Positions 15,475 to 23,674 of a stretch of 64,000 bases of DNA are shown piece after piece. The stretch is from Geobacter sp. (GTDB lineage: Bacteria; Desulfobacterota; Desulfuromonadia; Geobacterales; Geobacteraceae). The stretch is from NCBI GenBank assembly GCA_003314535.1, contig POSG01000011.1:1-64000 (forward strand), read 5' to 3'. Under the pieces are notes generated by a model. That model did not search any database. It worked only from the letters and a program-made list of their open reading frames with translations, and was not told the DNA's origin. The position numbers and the translations under genes are program-made. Numbering within the stretch: position 1 is the first letter of the stretch; each line of letters starts with the position of its first letter.

Positions 15475-17298
15475 ATGCCAGCAAATGCTTCGATCCACCA
15501 AGGAATGGGATGCATCATTTACCCCGGCGGGACGGCCTTTCGCGTCTGGGCCAAATTCGCCACGGAGGTCCATGTTGCCGGCGATTTCAACCATTGGTCG
15601 GCAACGAGCACCCCCCTGGCAAACGAGGGGAATGGCTATTGGTCAGCCGATGTCCCCGGAGCCGGGGAAGGAGACCAGTACCGCTACGTCATCGCGAGTC
15701 CCTTTGCGGAGAAACCGATCTGGCGATCCGATCCCTATGCGAGGCGAGTGGAGAACGATTGCGGCAACAGCTACATCACCCCGACCGATTTCGAATGGGG
15801 CGGCCATGTCTTCCAGATGCCGCCCTGGGATGAACTGGTCATATACGAGCTGCACGTCGGCAGCTTCTATGACATCACCAATGACGGCTTGCCCGGCAAC
15901 TTCGACGATATTCTCAAGAAGATCGATTACCTGTGCGACCTGGGGATCAACGCGATAGAACTGCTCCCCATTTACGGCTTTCCGGGCAGCACATCCCTTG
16001 GATACAACCCGGCGTTGCCTTTCGACATCGAAAGCAGCTACGGCACGAACACCGACTTCAAGGAATTCGTGCGGGTTCTCCACGGCAAGGGGATCGCCCT
16101 TATCATGGACGTTGTCTATAACCACTGGGGTCCGGATGACCTCGATACTGCGCTGTGGCGAATCGACGGCTGGTCGGAGAATAACGGCGGCGGCATCTAC
16201 TTCTACAACGACTGGCGTCGCAAGACCGCATTCGGCGACCGGCCCGACTTCGGGAGACCTGAAGTGCGCCAGTTCATCCGGGACAATGTGTTGATGTGGT
16301 GCCACGAATACCGTGTCGACGGCCTGCGTTTCGATTCAACGGTCAATATCCGCAATGCAGAGGGCAGGAACAACAATCCGGGCACTGACTTGGCTGACGG
16401 ATGGAGCCTGATGCAGTGGCTGAATGACGAGATCGATGCCGATCAGCCATGGAAGCTTACCATAGCAGAAGATCTGCAGGGCAACGAATGGATCACGAAG
16501 AATACCGGCGCCGGGGGGGCGGGATTCGACTCCCAATGGGGAAGCTCGTTCTACTGGGGTATCCGCGATGCCCTGGTGGCCCAGGCGGATGGGGATCGCA
16601 ACATGTACAAGGTCAGGGAAGCGATCCAGCAACGCTTTGGAACCGATGCCCTGCGCCGGGTGATCTATTCGGAAACTCACGATGAAGTCGCCCAGATCAA
16701 CAACAAGGTGCGCCTGCCGGAATCCATCGATCCCGGTCATGCCGACAGCTGGTTTGCGAGGAAACGTTCAACGCTGGGGGCAGTCCTGACCCTGTCGTCC
16801 CCCGGCATCCCGATGATTTTCATGGGGCAGGAATTTCTTGCCTGGGGTTCCTGGAAAGACAGTGAGCCTCTCGATTGGAGCAACTTGTCCAAGTTCAGCG
16901 GCATCCACGACCTCTACCAGAGCCTTATCCGGCTGCGGCGCAACTGGTATAACAACACCGCCGGGTTGCGGGGGCAGCATGTGAACGTCTACCACGTGAA
17001 CAACTGCGACAAGGTGATAGCCTTCCACCGCTGGGACAATGGGGGGGCCGGCGACGACGTCGTGGTGGTGATCAACTTTTCAAATCGCAGCTATTCGAGC
17101 TACACCATTGGATTCCCAAGGCCCGGTACCTGGCATGTCCGGTTCAACAGCGACTGGCAGGGCTACAGCCCGGACTTCGGGAGCTTCCCCGGTTATGACA
17201 CTACGGCCGGCAAGGCGCCAGGGGGGGACACGGACGGCATGGGATTTGCCGGGAACGTGGGCCTCGGACCTTACACGGCGCTGATTCTTTCGCAGTAG
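15475..17298 (+). CDS. GH13 alpha-glucan enzyme with N-terminal CBM48 (branching-enzyme-like)
   Basis: This 607-residue protein has an N-terminal carbohydrate-binding CBM48 domain (FRVWAKFATEVHVAGDFNHW at about 20-40). A GH13 barrel follows, with region I DVVYNHWG, region II GLRFDSTVNI carrying the nucleophile Asp, region III TIAEDLQ carrying the acid Glu, and region IV SETHDE. All catalytic residues appear intact. A beta-rich C-terminal domain ends the protein. It has no signal peptide, so it acts in the cytoplasm on glycogen-like glucan. The family could be branching enzyme, debranching enzyme or a trehalohydrolase; I cannot separate these by eye. AGGAGG lies 8 bases before the ATG. glgC is in this window but 41 kb away. 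Confidence 0.85.
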   Translation: MPANASIHQGMGCIIYPGGTAFRVWAKFATEVHVAGDFNHWSATSTPLANEGNGYWSADVPGAGEGDQYRYVIASPFAEKPIWRSDPYARRVENDCGNSYITPTDFEWGGHVFQMPPWDELVIYELHVGSFYDITNDGLPGNFDDILKKIDYLCDLGINAIELLPIYGFPGSTSLGYNPALPFDIESSYGTNTDFKEFVRVLHGKGIALIMDVVYNHWGPDDLDTALWRIDGWSENNGGGIYFYNDWRRKTAFGDRPDFGRPEVRQFIRDNVLMWCHEYRVDGLRFDSTVNIRNAEGRNNNPGTDLADGWSLMQWLNDEIDADQPWKLTIAEDLQGNEWITKNTGAGGAGFDSQWGSSFYWGIRDALVAQADGDRNMYKVREAIQQRFGTDALRRVIYSETHDEVAQINNKVRLPESIDPGHADSWFARKRSTLGAVLTLSSPGIPMIFMGQEFLAWGSWKDSEPLDWSNLSKFSGIHDLYQSLIRLRRNWYNNTAGLRGQHVNVYHVNNCDKVIAFHRWDNGGAGDDVVVVINFSNRSYSSYTIGFPRPGTWHVRFNSDWQGYSPDFGSFPGYDTTAGKAPGGDTDGMGFAGNVGLGPYTALILSQ

Positions 17299-17692
17299 AA
17301 TTTGCGCAGGCACCCACTACAGATGATTTACAGCTTGAGTTTACAGCCCCCAATACACTTGTCGCACAAACGTGACAAATGATGCTTTTGAAGGCAGCCA
17401 GTCAAGCATGTGCCGCAAACAATCCCCTCGCCGCAATAGAGCCAAAACCCGCAACAACACGAGAAACCGGCAATTTTTTGCCGGCTCCCGCCAGCCGGCG
17501 GACCTCCCGCATCATTGGCACGTGAGTTGCTGAATCCCTGTACGGGGAAAGCGAGCCCTTGAAAAATTTCTCAATGTGAACCGGGACGGTTCACTCCTCC
17601 GAGTCGCGCCTTGGCTTGCTTCCTGACCATGTCCAGGCAGATCTGCAGTGAGTTTTTTTACTTTGATTCTTCAGGTGGCTTCAGGAGCATAG
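17299..17692. other. Intergenic stretch with hairpins and a sigma-54 promoter
   Basis: No gene is supported; the ORF at 17611-17976 is a shadow of the next gene. The stretch holds a 7-bp hairpin CCGGCAA/TTGCCGG (17467-17484), the sigma-54 promoter match at 17516-17531, and a second perfect hairpin GTGAACC/GGTTCAC (17576-17594) that would lie in the leader of the transcript. Confidence 0.6.
17516..17531 (+). promoter_or_regulatory. Sigma-54 (RpoN) promoter, full consensus match
   Basis: TGGCAC, five bases, then TTGCT matches the -24/-12 consensus TGGCACR-N4-TTGCW, with GG and GC at the required 10-base separation. Transcription would start near 17543 and give a leader of about 150 bases before the regulator at 17693. 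RpoN promoters need an enhancer-binding protein; no such activator is encoded nearby. Confidence 0.65.
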
Positions 17693-18196
17693 ATGGGAAG
17701 GACGACGAATTACCGGGCAAAAATACGCGAATTAATGAAGATATCGGACCGAGGTCTCCTGAAGCTGCCAGCGGGCAACCATGGGCTTGCCGTTGGACAG
17801 GAGCCTCAGCTGCATGGTTTCGAGAAAGTATTGCGTCTCCTGGATGCTTTGAAAAGCGTGGGCCTGGAAGAATACCCCGGAGTCTGCACCAGGATTTCAA
17901 AGGCTACCAGCTATTCGAAGAGCCGGGTTTCGGACATGCTTTCCGGAAAGGCGCCGTTGAATTCGCGATTCGTTAAGGCTGTCTGCGCTGCCTTCGGTAC
18001 AAATGAGGAGTTTATTCTGCAAGGCACGGGAGAGATGAATGCCTTGATGCCTTGCGTGGAAAGCGCCCGGGCGGAAAATATCGCGATCCGGGAAGCCGTG
18101 TCGCTACTTGAAAGCATGACGGAGCCTGATCGATGCAGGGCCGTTGCCATGCTGAAAGAGATGAGGAAGGTTTTCGACAAGGAAACGGCACACTAA
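17693..18196 (+). CDS. XRE/Cro-like helix-turn-helix regulator
   Basis: This 167-residue protein has a central helix-turn-helix (ISKATSYSKSRVSDMLSGKAPLNSRFVKAVCAAFGTNEEFIL, about residues 68-109 in total). This is the phage-repressor fold in which helix 3 reads DNA. The C-terminal 50 residues are helical and probably dimerise. CAGGAG lies 5 bases before the ATG. A sigma-54 promoter match sits 160 bp upstream. Its stop overlaps the stop of the convergent gene by 4 bp. The target is unknown. Confidence 0.7.
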   Translation: MGRTTNYRAKIRELMKISDRGLLKLPAGNHGLAVGQEPQLHGFEKVLRLLDALKSVGLEEYPGVCTRISKATSYSKSRVSDMLSGKAPLNSRFVKAVCAAFGTNEEFILQGTGEMNALMPCVESARAENIAIREAVSLLESMTEPDRCRAVAMLKEMRKVFDKETAH

Positions 18197-18738
18197 ACGA
18201 AGGGAATATTGGCGTCAAGCCACGCCTCCAGCTCATCGAGCAGTTTCATACCAGAGAACACCGGCCCCTCCACCCCCTTGGCCGTTGCGTCCCCGCCTTC
18301 ACCCTCGAGATCCCTGTCGCCGCTGCGATCGGCGACAGGGCCCGCTCCTTTCCGCAGCTCATACAAGCCTGTTTTCTGGTAGTCGAGAACATCAAGGACA
18401 TCCCACACCTTCCCGGCATAGAGCGACCTGGCTTTGCGGTCCACCAGCAGCCAATGGTCGGCCGTTAGCGCGGCATCGCCAATGTTGTACCAGGCAAGCG
18501 CTGCCATGACTGCAGGGTGATATCTCCAGACCCGGTACGGGGCCGGCATGCCCGCGGATTCGAACGTGCCGTCATCCATGATCGGCGCCTGGTCAGCACG
18601 CGACCACCACAGCGCGAAAAATCGTTTGTCGCCGCCACAGCCGAGCAGTTCGTCGAAAAGCCGCGGCGGGGGCAGACGCATCCTTACCTTTTTCAGCTTG
18701 CGGATGGCTATCGGTATCACTGTTTGTGCATGGTTCAT
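18193..18738 (-). CDS. Hypothetical protein, 181 residues
   Basis: I do not recognise this protein. It is soluble, with a basic N-terminus, a Trp-rich middle (FFALWWSRAD, YRVWRYHPAVMAALAWYN) and a short acidic linker (ADRSGDRDLEGEGGD) before a helical C-terminus. There is no signal peptide. The coding signal is supported by length and by the neat tail-to-tail overlap with the regulator at 17693-18196. The ribosome site before ATG 18738 is weak (GGGTG), so the start could be internal. Confidence 0.5.
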   Translation of the reverse strand: MNHAQTVIPIAIRKLKKVRMRLPPPRLFDELLGCGGDKRFFALWWSRADQAPIMDDGTFESAGMPAPYRVWRYHPAVMAALAWYNIGDAALTADHWLLVDRKARSLYAGKVWDVLDVLDYQKTGLYELRKGAGPVADRSGDRDLEGEGGDATAKGVEGPVFSGMKLLDELEAWLDANIPFV

Positions 18739-18753
18739 GTGAACACCCGCACA

Positions 18754-18785
18754 ACCCGGGCCAGGTCCCTCGACCCGGCCCGGGT
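18754..18785. terminator. Strong hairpin, possible terminator of the 128-residue protein gene
   Basis: ACCCGGGCC (18754-18762) pairs perfectly with GGCCCGGGT (18777-18785). It lies 26 bp past the stop of the minus-strand gene at 18811. The plus-strand side is followed by CTTATTC; the minus-strand side has no U-tract, so efficiency is doubtful. Confidence 0.45.
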
Positions 18786-18810
18786 CTTATTCATTGCCCG
18801 TCGATCATTG

Positions 18811-19197
18811 TCAAGTTTCAGGGTGATACAGCATGCATGTCGCCGATTCCTTGAGAGCTATGTCTCCATTCGCCAAACGGCCTTCCACGACCTTGGCCAG
18901 GAATCTGTGGTCTCCCATGTAGGACACCACTCTCACTGCACCTACCTCCGTCCTCTTGGTCAAACCGAACACATTGGACTCCTTGTAGACAGGTATCGTT
19001 TCACCGGCGCAAATAACGCTCTTTACTCCTTCGGAACCGCCATACATGAATGACGCCTGGTCACCGACATTCAAAACGTTCCCGGATTTCAACTCGACAT
19101 CACTCCTGACCGGGGAATTGCCGGCGGCGCCTGCGAACGTGCCTGCCAGCAAAACAGCAGCGGCCATGCCCATAATGAAAGTGGCTGTTTTTCGCAT
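18811..19197 (-). CDS. Exported hypothetical protein, 128 residues
   Basis: A signal peptide (RKTATFIMGMAAAVLLAG, then cleavage near GAAG) leads to a mature domain of about 100 residues with predicted beta-strands: VLNVGDQASFMYG, VKSVICAGETIPVY, VGAVRVVSYMGDHRFLAKVVEGRL, GDIALKES. The pattern suggests a small periplasmic beta-barrel or SH3-like fold, but I recognise no family. Two Cys are present. AAAGGAG lies 6 bases before the ATG at 19197; a GTG at 19200 is also in frame. Confidence 0.65.
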   Translation of the reverse strand: MRKTATFIMGMAAAVLLAGTFAGAAGNSPVRSDVELKSGNVLNVGDQASFMYGGSEGVKSVICAGETIPVYKESNVFGLTKRTEVGAVRVVSYMGDHRFLAKVVEGRLANGDIALKESATCMLYHPET

Positions 19198-19782
19198 CAC
19201 TAACTCCTTTATGCCTACTCTTTGAGATTAATTTTGCATTGTAAAGCAAACATCAGTTTTTCACTTTTCCAAGCCGTACTCTATCTTCAGTTGTGACTAC
19301 CGGCAATATCGGTTCAGAAAACTCGGGGAATACCATAAAAGGCCGGATTCTTCGGCAATTCATTCCAGATCCAGCAAATTGCATGACAAAAAACTCGACT
19401 GTCAAATATTTCAGGATGGGACAGGCTTCCATTCCCTCCTTCTGTTTATATATTCATATACATCAATATATACAAATTGTCAAGTACCACCTCCCGGGCA
19501 ACAAACCTCCTCCTGAAGGCTGCCAGGAAAACGCGCACGCGCAACAGTCGGAGAAAACTTTCATTTTCTCGGAACGTCTTCCTTACCATACTCCGGCACT
19601 GGATCGCCTCGGCCAAGCGTTGTTCGCGCACGCGATGACGGTCTTCATATTGGGAAGGACGATGTTGATCCAAGTGAAGCATTGCACCGTGGTTCTTGCC
19701 TGGCATGAGTCTGTGCTTTTGGTCGGACGGCCATGCGGGTCACTCCCGGTGTGTCGCGCGATTCCGGCATCGAGACGTTGTT
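19198..19782. other. Intergenic stretch containing a comM 3' relic
   Basis: No intact gene is supported; a 166-residue plus-strand ORF here has no ribosome site and crosses the relic antisense. Besides the comM fragment at 19573-19631, the middle (about 19440-19480) is AT-rich and low in complexity. The right edge is the MarR promoter region. Confidence 0.55.
19573..19631 (-). pseudogene. comM: Relic of the 3' end of comM (Mg-chelatase-like ATPase)
   Basis: The 59 bases match the 3' end of the intact comM gene (36538-36597) at 48 positions. Translated on the minus strand the relic reads VREQRLAEAIQCRSMVRKTF, against VREQHLAEAIQYRSLDRKTF in the intact protein, 16 of 20 identical. The stop codon is gone and the frame runs into unrelated sequence. 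Only the last 20 or so codons survive. It is too diverged for a recent duplication, so it is either an old paralogue remnant or a piece brought in with transferred DNA. Confidence 0.75.
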
Positions 19783-19798
19783 ATTTGTCTTGACAAAT
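19783..19798. promoter_or_regulatory. Probable MarR operator overlapping a -35 box
   Basis: ATTTGT and ACAAAT form perfect 6-bp arms around CTTG. A TTGACA at 19790-19795 overlaps it; GATATT at 19812-19817, 16 bases on, could be the -10. The inner TTGT-N4-ACAA recurs before the second MarR gene and before the efflux operon. Confidence 0.6.
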
Positions 19799-19819
19799 TG
19801 GTGGACGACCAGATATTGA

Positions 19820-19831
19820 TTAACTAGTTAA
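19820..19831. promoter_or_regulatory. Second palindrome in the MarR promoter
   Basis: TTAACTAGTTAA is a perfect 12-bp palindrome placed just after the predicted -10 box and 22 bp before the GTG start. Its position suits a repressor site. Confidence 0.45.
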
Positions 19832-19853
19832 CGTTATGTGCGGGAGGATACGG

Positions 19854-20294
19854 GTGAACACTTCGGACAGATTGTTGCACGACCTGCATCAAACGACCCG
19901 TGCGGTTTCAAAAGGGCTCAACCGGGTGCTCGAACCGTGGGGGTTGTTCAGTTCGGAATGGAGTATACTGCGCGTACTGCAACTCAGCGGACCGCAGACC
20001 CAGCGCTCCTTGGCCGTTCTTCTCCATATCGAACCTCCCGCCGTAACGAAGAGCCTGACCAGGCTTGAAGAGAAAGGGTTCATCGACAGGATCGAAGGTA
20101 CGGACCGGCGCACCAAGAAAGTGTCTTTGAGTGAAGAGGCCCAGCATCTTTATCCGGAATGGGCAGAGATCATCAGGAAACACCGGGAAGCGCTCCTCGC
20201 CGGTTTTTCCGAGGAGAGGAAAAACGAATTGCGGGGCCTTTTGGCGCATATTCGCGATAATGCCCTGAAATTCATGGAAACGGGTGTCCAATGA
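19854..20294 (+). CDS. MarR-family transcriptional regulator
   Basis: This 146-residue protein is a winged-helix MarR regulator: LNRVLEPWGLFSSEWSILRVL is the first helical part, QRSLAVLLHIEPPAVTKSLTRLEEKGFI the recognition helix region, and RIEGTDRRTKKVSLSEEA the wing with its DRR motif. MarR proteins are dimers that usually repress a neighbouring exporter and release DNA on binding a phenolic ligand. I chose GTG 19854, which has GGGAGG 7 bases ahead; ATG 19836 would place that site inside the gene. Its stop overlaps the MFS start by ATGA, so both are one unit. Confidence 0.9.
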   Translation: MNTSDRLLHDLHQTTRAVSKGLNRVLEPWGLFSSEWSILRVLQLSGPQTQRSLAVLLHIEPPAVTKSLTRLEEKGFIDRIEGTDRRTKKVSLSEEAQHLYPEWAEIIRKHREALLAGFSEERKNELRGLLAHIRDNALKFMETGVQ

Positions 20295-21520
20295 GCAAGT
20301 CCGTTACAAGAAGCGAAACAACCGAGTTGAAGGAAGCCCTCTGGACGAAACCCTTCACCCTCACGTTGCTGGCTTCCTTTCTGATCTTTATTCCCTATTC
20401 CCTCTACCTGCCCATACTGCCGATGTATGTCCTTCAGGGACTCCACGGCTCCCTGGGAGGCGCGGGACTGGTCAATGCCTTTTTTCTGCTCGCTTCGGTC
20501 CTGTTCCGGGCGCAGACAAGCCGTCTCGAAGCCCTTTTCGGTGTGAGAAAGGTGCTTCTCTTCAGCGGATTCCTGTTCATGCTTTCCAACTGCCTGTTCC
20601 TTTTCACCGATTCCCTGGTGATAGTATTGCTTATCCGCTTCTTCAGCGGGGCATGTTTCGCAGTGGTCAATACCTGCGCCAACGCCCTGGGGAGCAGAAT
20701 CGCTCCTTTCAGCAGAAAGGGTGAGGGAATGGGGTATATAACCATGGTGGTCACCGCCGGCAACGCTGTGGGTCCCTTCATTGGTCTCAAGCTGGCGCAA
20801 TTGTTCGGCTTCGTTGGAGTTTTCATCTTCTGCGGGATTATTGCCCTGGTGGGGTTCACTATCTCCACCCTAATACCTGTACGGGAAGAGCCTCCCTCCG
20901 AACAGAGGACGGAAGGAAGTTTCTCGTTAAGAGGTCTCTTCGAGGCGCGTGGCGTCCCGGCTTCCGGCATCGTCCTCCTGCTGTCTTTTGCCTATGCCGC
21001 GGTCATAACCTTTGTTACCGTATACGCCGTAAGCATGGGCTTACATAGTGCCGCAGCTTATTTCTTCGTTGTCCTTGCCGTCAGTTCCATAGGGTCAAGG
21101 GTTTGCACAGGCCGCATCTATGACAGGTTCGGCCCGAACGTTGTCATCTATCCTTCCCTCCTGTTCCTGGCGCTCGGTCTGTTTATCCTGGGTCATGCGG
21201 GTTCATCGTCGGCCATGCTCTCGTCGGCCATTCTTATCGGATTCGCCTACGGCGCCGCTGTTCCCGCCCTGTTGACTCTCGCGGCACAGCAGTCTTCTCC
21301 CATCCGGATAAGCGCCGTGACCGCTACTTACTTCACCTTTCTCGACACCGGCCTGGGATTGGGTGCGTATCTTGTTGGCGGCGTAATACCCCATGTGGGC
21401 TACGCCGGACTTTACCTTGCCCTGAGTCCGTTTGTCCTGGCAGTTGCAATGCTCTATTACATGGTGACACGACGGAATACTTTTGGCCGCCTTCGAACCA
21501 AGCCGGAAGGGGTTGCCTGA
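20291..21520 (+). CDS. Major facilitator superfamily drug-type exporter
   Basis: This 409-residue protein has about 12 hydrophobic segments, beginning FTLTLLASFLIFIPYSLYLPILPMYVL. The segment RLEALFGVRKVLLFSGFLFML corresponds to the loop 2-3 motif A region, and a central cytosolic loop (PVREEPPSEQRTEGSF, about residues 195-210) separates the two halves. VVTAGNAVGPFIGLKL resembles the motif C of proton-driven antiporters. It probably exports a small molecule that also acts as ligand of the MarR protein encoded just upstream with a 4-bp overlap. Confidence 0.85.
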   Translation: MSKSVTRSETTELKEALWTKPFTLTLLASFLIFIPYSLYLPILPMYVLQGLHGSLGGAGLVNAFFLLASVLFRAQTSRLEALFGVRKVLLFSGFLFMLSNCLFLFTDSLVIVLLIRFFSGACFAVVNTCANALGSRIAPFSRKGEGMGYITMVVTAGNAVGPFIGLKLAQLFGFVGVFIFCGIIALVGFTISTLIPVREEPPSEQRTEGSFSLRGLFEARGVPASGIVLLLSFAYAAVITFVTVYAVSMGLHSAAAYFFVVLAVSSIGSRVCTGRIYDRFGPNVVIYPSLLFLALGLFILGHAGSSSAMLSSAILIGFAYGAAVPALLTLAAQQSSPIRISAVTATYFTFLDTGLGLGAYLVGGVIPHVGYAGLYLALSPFVLAVAMLYYMVTRRNTFGRLRTKPEGVA

Positions 21521-21582
21521 TACAGGCAAATACGGAAGCTGCCGGGACTTTCGGCATTTTCTGGAAAACCCCTTGACATCAG

Positions 21583-21594
21583 TTGTCACAACAA
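21583..21594. promoter_or_regulatory. TTGT-N4-ACAA site before the second MarR gene
   Basis: TTGT and ACAA flank CACA, 16 bp before the ATG at 21611. A TTGACA (21573-21578) just upstream could be the -35 box. The half sites match those at 19785-19796 and 22067-22078. Confidence 0.5.
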
Positions 21595-21610
21595 GTACAT
21601 CTATGGGCCC

Positions 21611-22048
21611 ATGGCTGACACGAACGATTTCAAATTGAACGAGAGCATAGGCTACCTGATCAGTATCACCGGATTTCGATACAAAGGTGAAATCTGGAAG
21701 CAACTCAAGCCATTCGACGTTACTCCCGAACAATGGGTCGTTCTTAACCGTCTTTCGATTGAGGAAGGTGTCTGCCAGAGAGAACTGGCGGAAAGAATTG
21801 TAAAAGATCAGCCCAATACAACCCGAATCCTGGACAAAATGGAGCACAAGGGGTTGATCCGCAGGTTGCCCGCTCCTCGGGACAGAAGGGCGTTTCTGGT
21901 CTTCCTGACGGACGAGGGCAAGCGTCTCAGGGAAGAGCTTCTACCGGTCATTCGGAAATTGCACAAAAGCAGCACCCAGGGATTCGCTGATGAGGAAATT
22001 GCATTGCTGAGAAGCCTGTTGAAACGATTTACCGCAAACCTCAAGTGA
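21611..22048 (+). CDS. MarR-family transcriptional regulator
   Basis: This 145-residue MarR protein has the winged-helix core: FDVTPEQWVVLNRL, then CQRELAERIVKDQPNTTRILDKMEHKGLI as the DNA-reading part, and RRLPAPRDRRAFLVFLTDEG as the wing with the DRR motif. It lies 90 bp after the MFS gene and about 120 bp before the OMF-FUSC-DUF1656-HlyD operon. It is therefore the likely regulator of that exporter, in the way AaeR or MarR proteins govern aromatic-acid pumps. No good ribosome site is visible before ATG 21611 (GGGCCC only), which may keep it scarce. Confidence 0.9.
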   Translation: MADTNDFKLNESIGYLISITGFRYKGEIWKQLKPFDVTPEQWVVLNRLSIEEGVCQRELAERIVKDQPNTTRILDKMEHKGLIRRLPAPRDRRAFLVFLTDEGKRLREELLPVIRKLHKSSTQGFADEEIALLRSLLKRFTANLK

Positions 22049-22066
22049 TTTTTTTTCATATACAGC

Positions 22067-22078
22067 TTGTTATGACAA
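22067..22078. promoter_or_regulatory. TTGT-N4-ACAA site before the aromatic-exporter operon
   Basis: TTGT and ACAA flank TATG. It differs from the site at 19785 only in two of the four central bases. It lies 19 bp after the MarR stop and 88 bp before the outer-membrane gene. Confidence 0.5.
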
Positions 22079-22119
22079 TAGTTGCCACATCAAGGTAATA
22101 TATCTTTCTCTTACCTCCC

Positions 22120-22152
22120 GACCCTGCCTGGCGCCCAAGACCCGGCAGGGTC
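22120..22152. repeat. Hairpin repeat before the second outer-membrane efflux gene
   Basis: GACCCTGCC (22120-22128) pairs with GGCAGGGTC (22144-22152). It resembles the GACCTGCC hairpin at 10445-10476, which also precedes an outer-membrane efflux gene. The loop holds 15 bases and there is no U-tract. Confidence 0.6.
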
Positions 22153-22165
22153 TACCGGAACAGCA

Positions 22166-23674
22166 ATGAAATCATCCCCTGAAATTTCCTTCAACGCCAT
22201 AACGAAACCGGCGCTGATCCTTTCCCTGGCAGTTGCGGCTGCGACCACGCTCCTGAATGGCTGCGCCAGATTGCCGGTCGGCATATCCCCAAAAGCGCGG
22301 GCCATGAACGCCGGCGCCCTGAATGCGGGAAGCGCAATTCGCGAAACGGCAACCAGTGAAGCCTTCCAACCGGCAGCCGACTGGTGGAAGGCATACGGCG
22401 ACCCGCAGCTGGACCGTCTGGTGAAAGAGGCAACAGCCGGAAACCCGTCCCTTCGCATCGCCCAGGCCCGTGTCGCACAGGCGCGGTTCCTGGCTTCAGG
22501 AGCAAAGGCTCCCTTGTTGCCGGAAATAAACGCTTCGGCAATATTCACCCGCGAACAGTTCAGCGAAAATCATTTTTACCGACCGCCCTACGCAGGTGCG
22601 ACGTACTGGAACAACCAGGCAACAATCGATTTTTCCTACGAACTCGATCTGTGGGGGAAAAACCGTGCGGTGCTGGCCTCGGCGCTCGACAGGGTCCTCG
22701 TGGCACGCGCGGAGGCACGCGAAATTGAACTCGGGCTGCAAACCGCCGTAGTCCGGACATATGTAAGCTTGTCCCTCAACTATAATTTGCGCGATATCGC
22801 AAAAACGACCCTTCGCCAACGGGAGGAAACTCTTTCCATAACGGAAAGGCGGCTGGCCGCGGGACTTGCTACGGGAATCGAGAGGAGCCAGGCGGAAACT
22901 CCCGTGCCAGCGGCGTGCGCCGAACTGGAAAGAATCGAAGAAACCATCGTGTTGCTTCGCACGCAGCTGAGCGTGTTGACCGGAAAGGGCCCCGGTGACG
23001 GTGAAATGATCCTGCGTCCCGCTCTATCCCTTCATTCAGCCATCGGCGTACCCTCCTCGCTCCCGGCAGACCTCCTGGGGCGGCGTCCCGACGTGGCAGC
23101 CCAGCGATGGAGAGCGGAAGCGGAAGCCGAAAACATCAAAGCGGCAAAGGCGGCCTTCTACCCGAACATCAATATTGCGGCCTTCATCGGCTGGCAAGCC
23201 ATCGGCTTCAGCAAATTCTTTTCGGGAACTTCACTGATGCATGGCATTTCGCCGGCTCTCAGCCTTCCCATTTTCGAAGGAGGACGTCTGCGCAGCCAAC
23301 TCGGCGCTGTCACCGCCCAGTACGACATGGCAGTGGAAGCCTACAATCAGACCCTGCTCCAGGCTCTTCGGGAGGTATCAGACCAGTTGGTAACGCTGCG
23401 TTCACTGGATAAGCAGCGCACGGAAGCTTTACGGGCGAAAAAACTCGCGGAAAGCGCCTATGGAATCGCCCTGCGAGCATATCGCGGTGGCCTGACCGAC
23501 TACCTCTCGGTTCTTAACGCCCAGAACCAGACACTTGTGGAAGCAAGCCGGACTGCACAGATTGAGGCCCGCCGCCTTGACTCGCATGCAATGCTGATGC
23601 AGGCCCTGGGGGGAGGAACTCCTGCTGAAGCCGATTTTCTCCCCGGGAGAAACATCCGGGCGGACAAACCATGA
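22166..23674 (+). CDS. Outer-membrane efflux lipoprotein (NodT type)
   Basis: The N-terminus is a lipoprotein signal with a hydrophobic core and lipobox LLNGC, Cys near residue 33. The mature part has DWWKAYGDPQLDRLVKEA, then YELDLWGKNRAVLASA and LLGRRPDVAAQRWRAEAEAE, which mark the NodT group of TolC channels. The protein is 502 residues if started at ATG 22166; a TTG at 22082 would add an unlikely leader. It is the outer-membrane duct for the FUSC/HlyD exporter that follows, and its stop overlaps the next start by ATGA. Confidence 0.85.
   Translation: MKSSPEISFNAITKPALILSLAVAAATTLLNGCARLPVGISPKARAMNAGALNAGSAIRETATSEAFQPAADWWKAYGDPQLDRLVKEATAGNPSLRIAQARVAQARFLASGAKAPLLPEINASAIFTREQFSENHFYRPPYAGATYWNNQATIDFSYELDLWGKNRAVLASALDRVLVARAEAREIELGLQTAVVRTYVSLSLNYNLRDIAKTTLRQREETLSITERRLAAGLATGIERSQAETPVPAACAELERIEETIVLLRTQLSVLTGKGPGDGEMILRPALSLHSAIGVPSSLPADLLGRRPDVAAQRWRAEAEAENIKAAKAAFYPNINIAAFIGWQAIGFSKFFSGTSLMHGISPALSLPIFEGGRLRSQLGAVTAQYDMAVEAYNQTLLQALREVSDQLVTLRSLDKQRTEALRAKKLAESAYGIALRAYRGGLTDYLSVLNAQNQTLVEASRTAQIEARRLDSHAMLMQALGGGTPAEADFLPGRNIRADKP

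Noticed and set aside
17467-17484. CCGGCAA/TTGCCGG hairpin as terminator of the GH13 gene
   Set aside because: It lies 170 bp past the stop and has no U-tract after the stem, so it was not called a terminator.
19293-19793. Plus-strand ORF of 166 residues before the MarR gene
   Set aside because: It has no ribosome site and runs antisense across the comM relic; composition is not coding-like.
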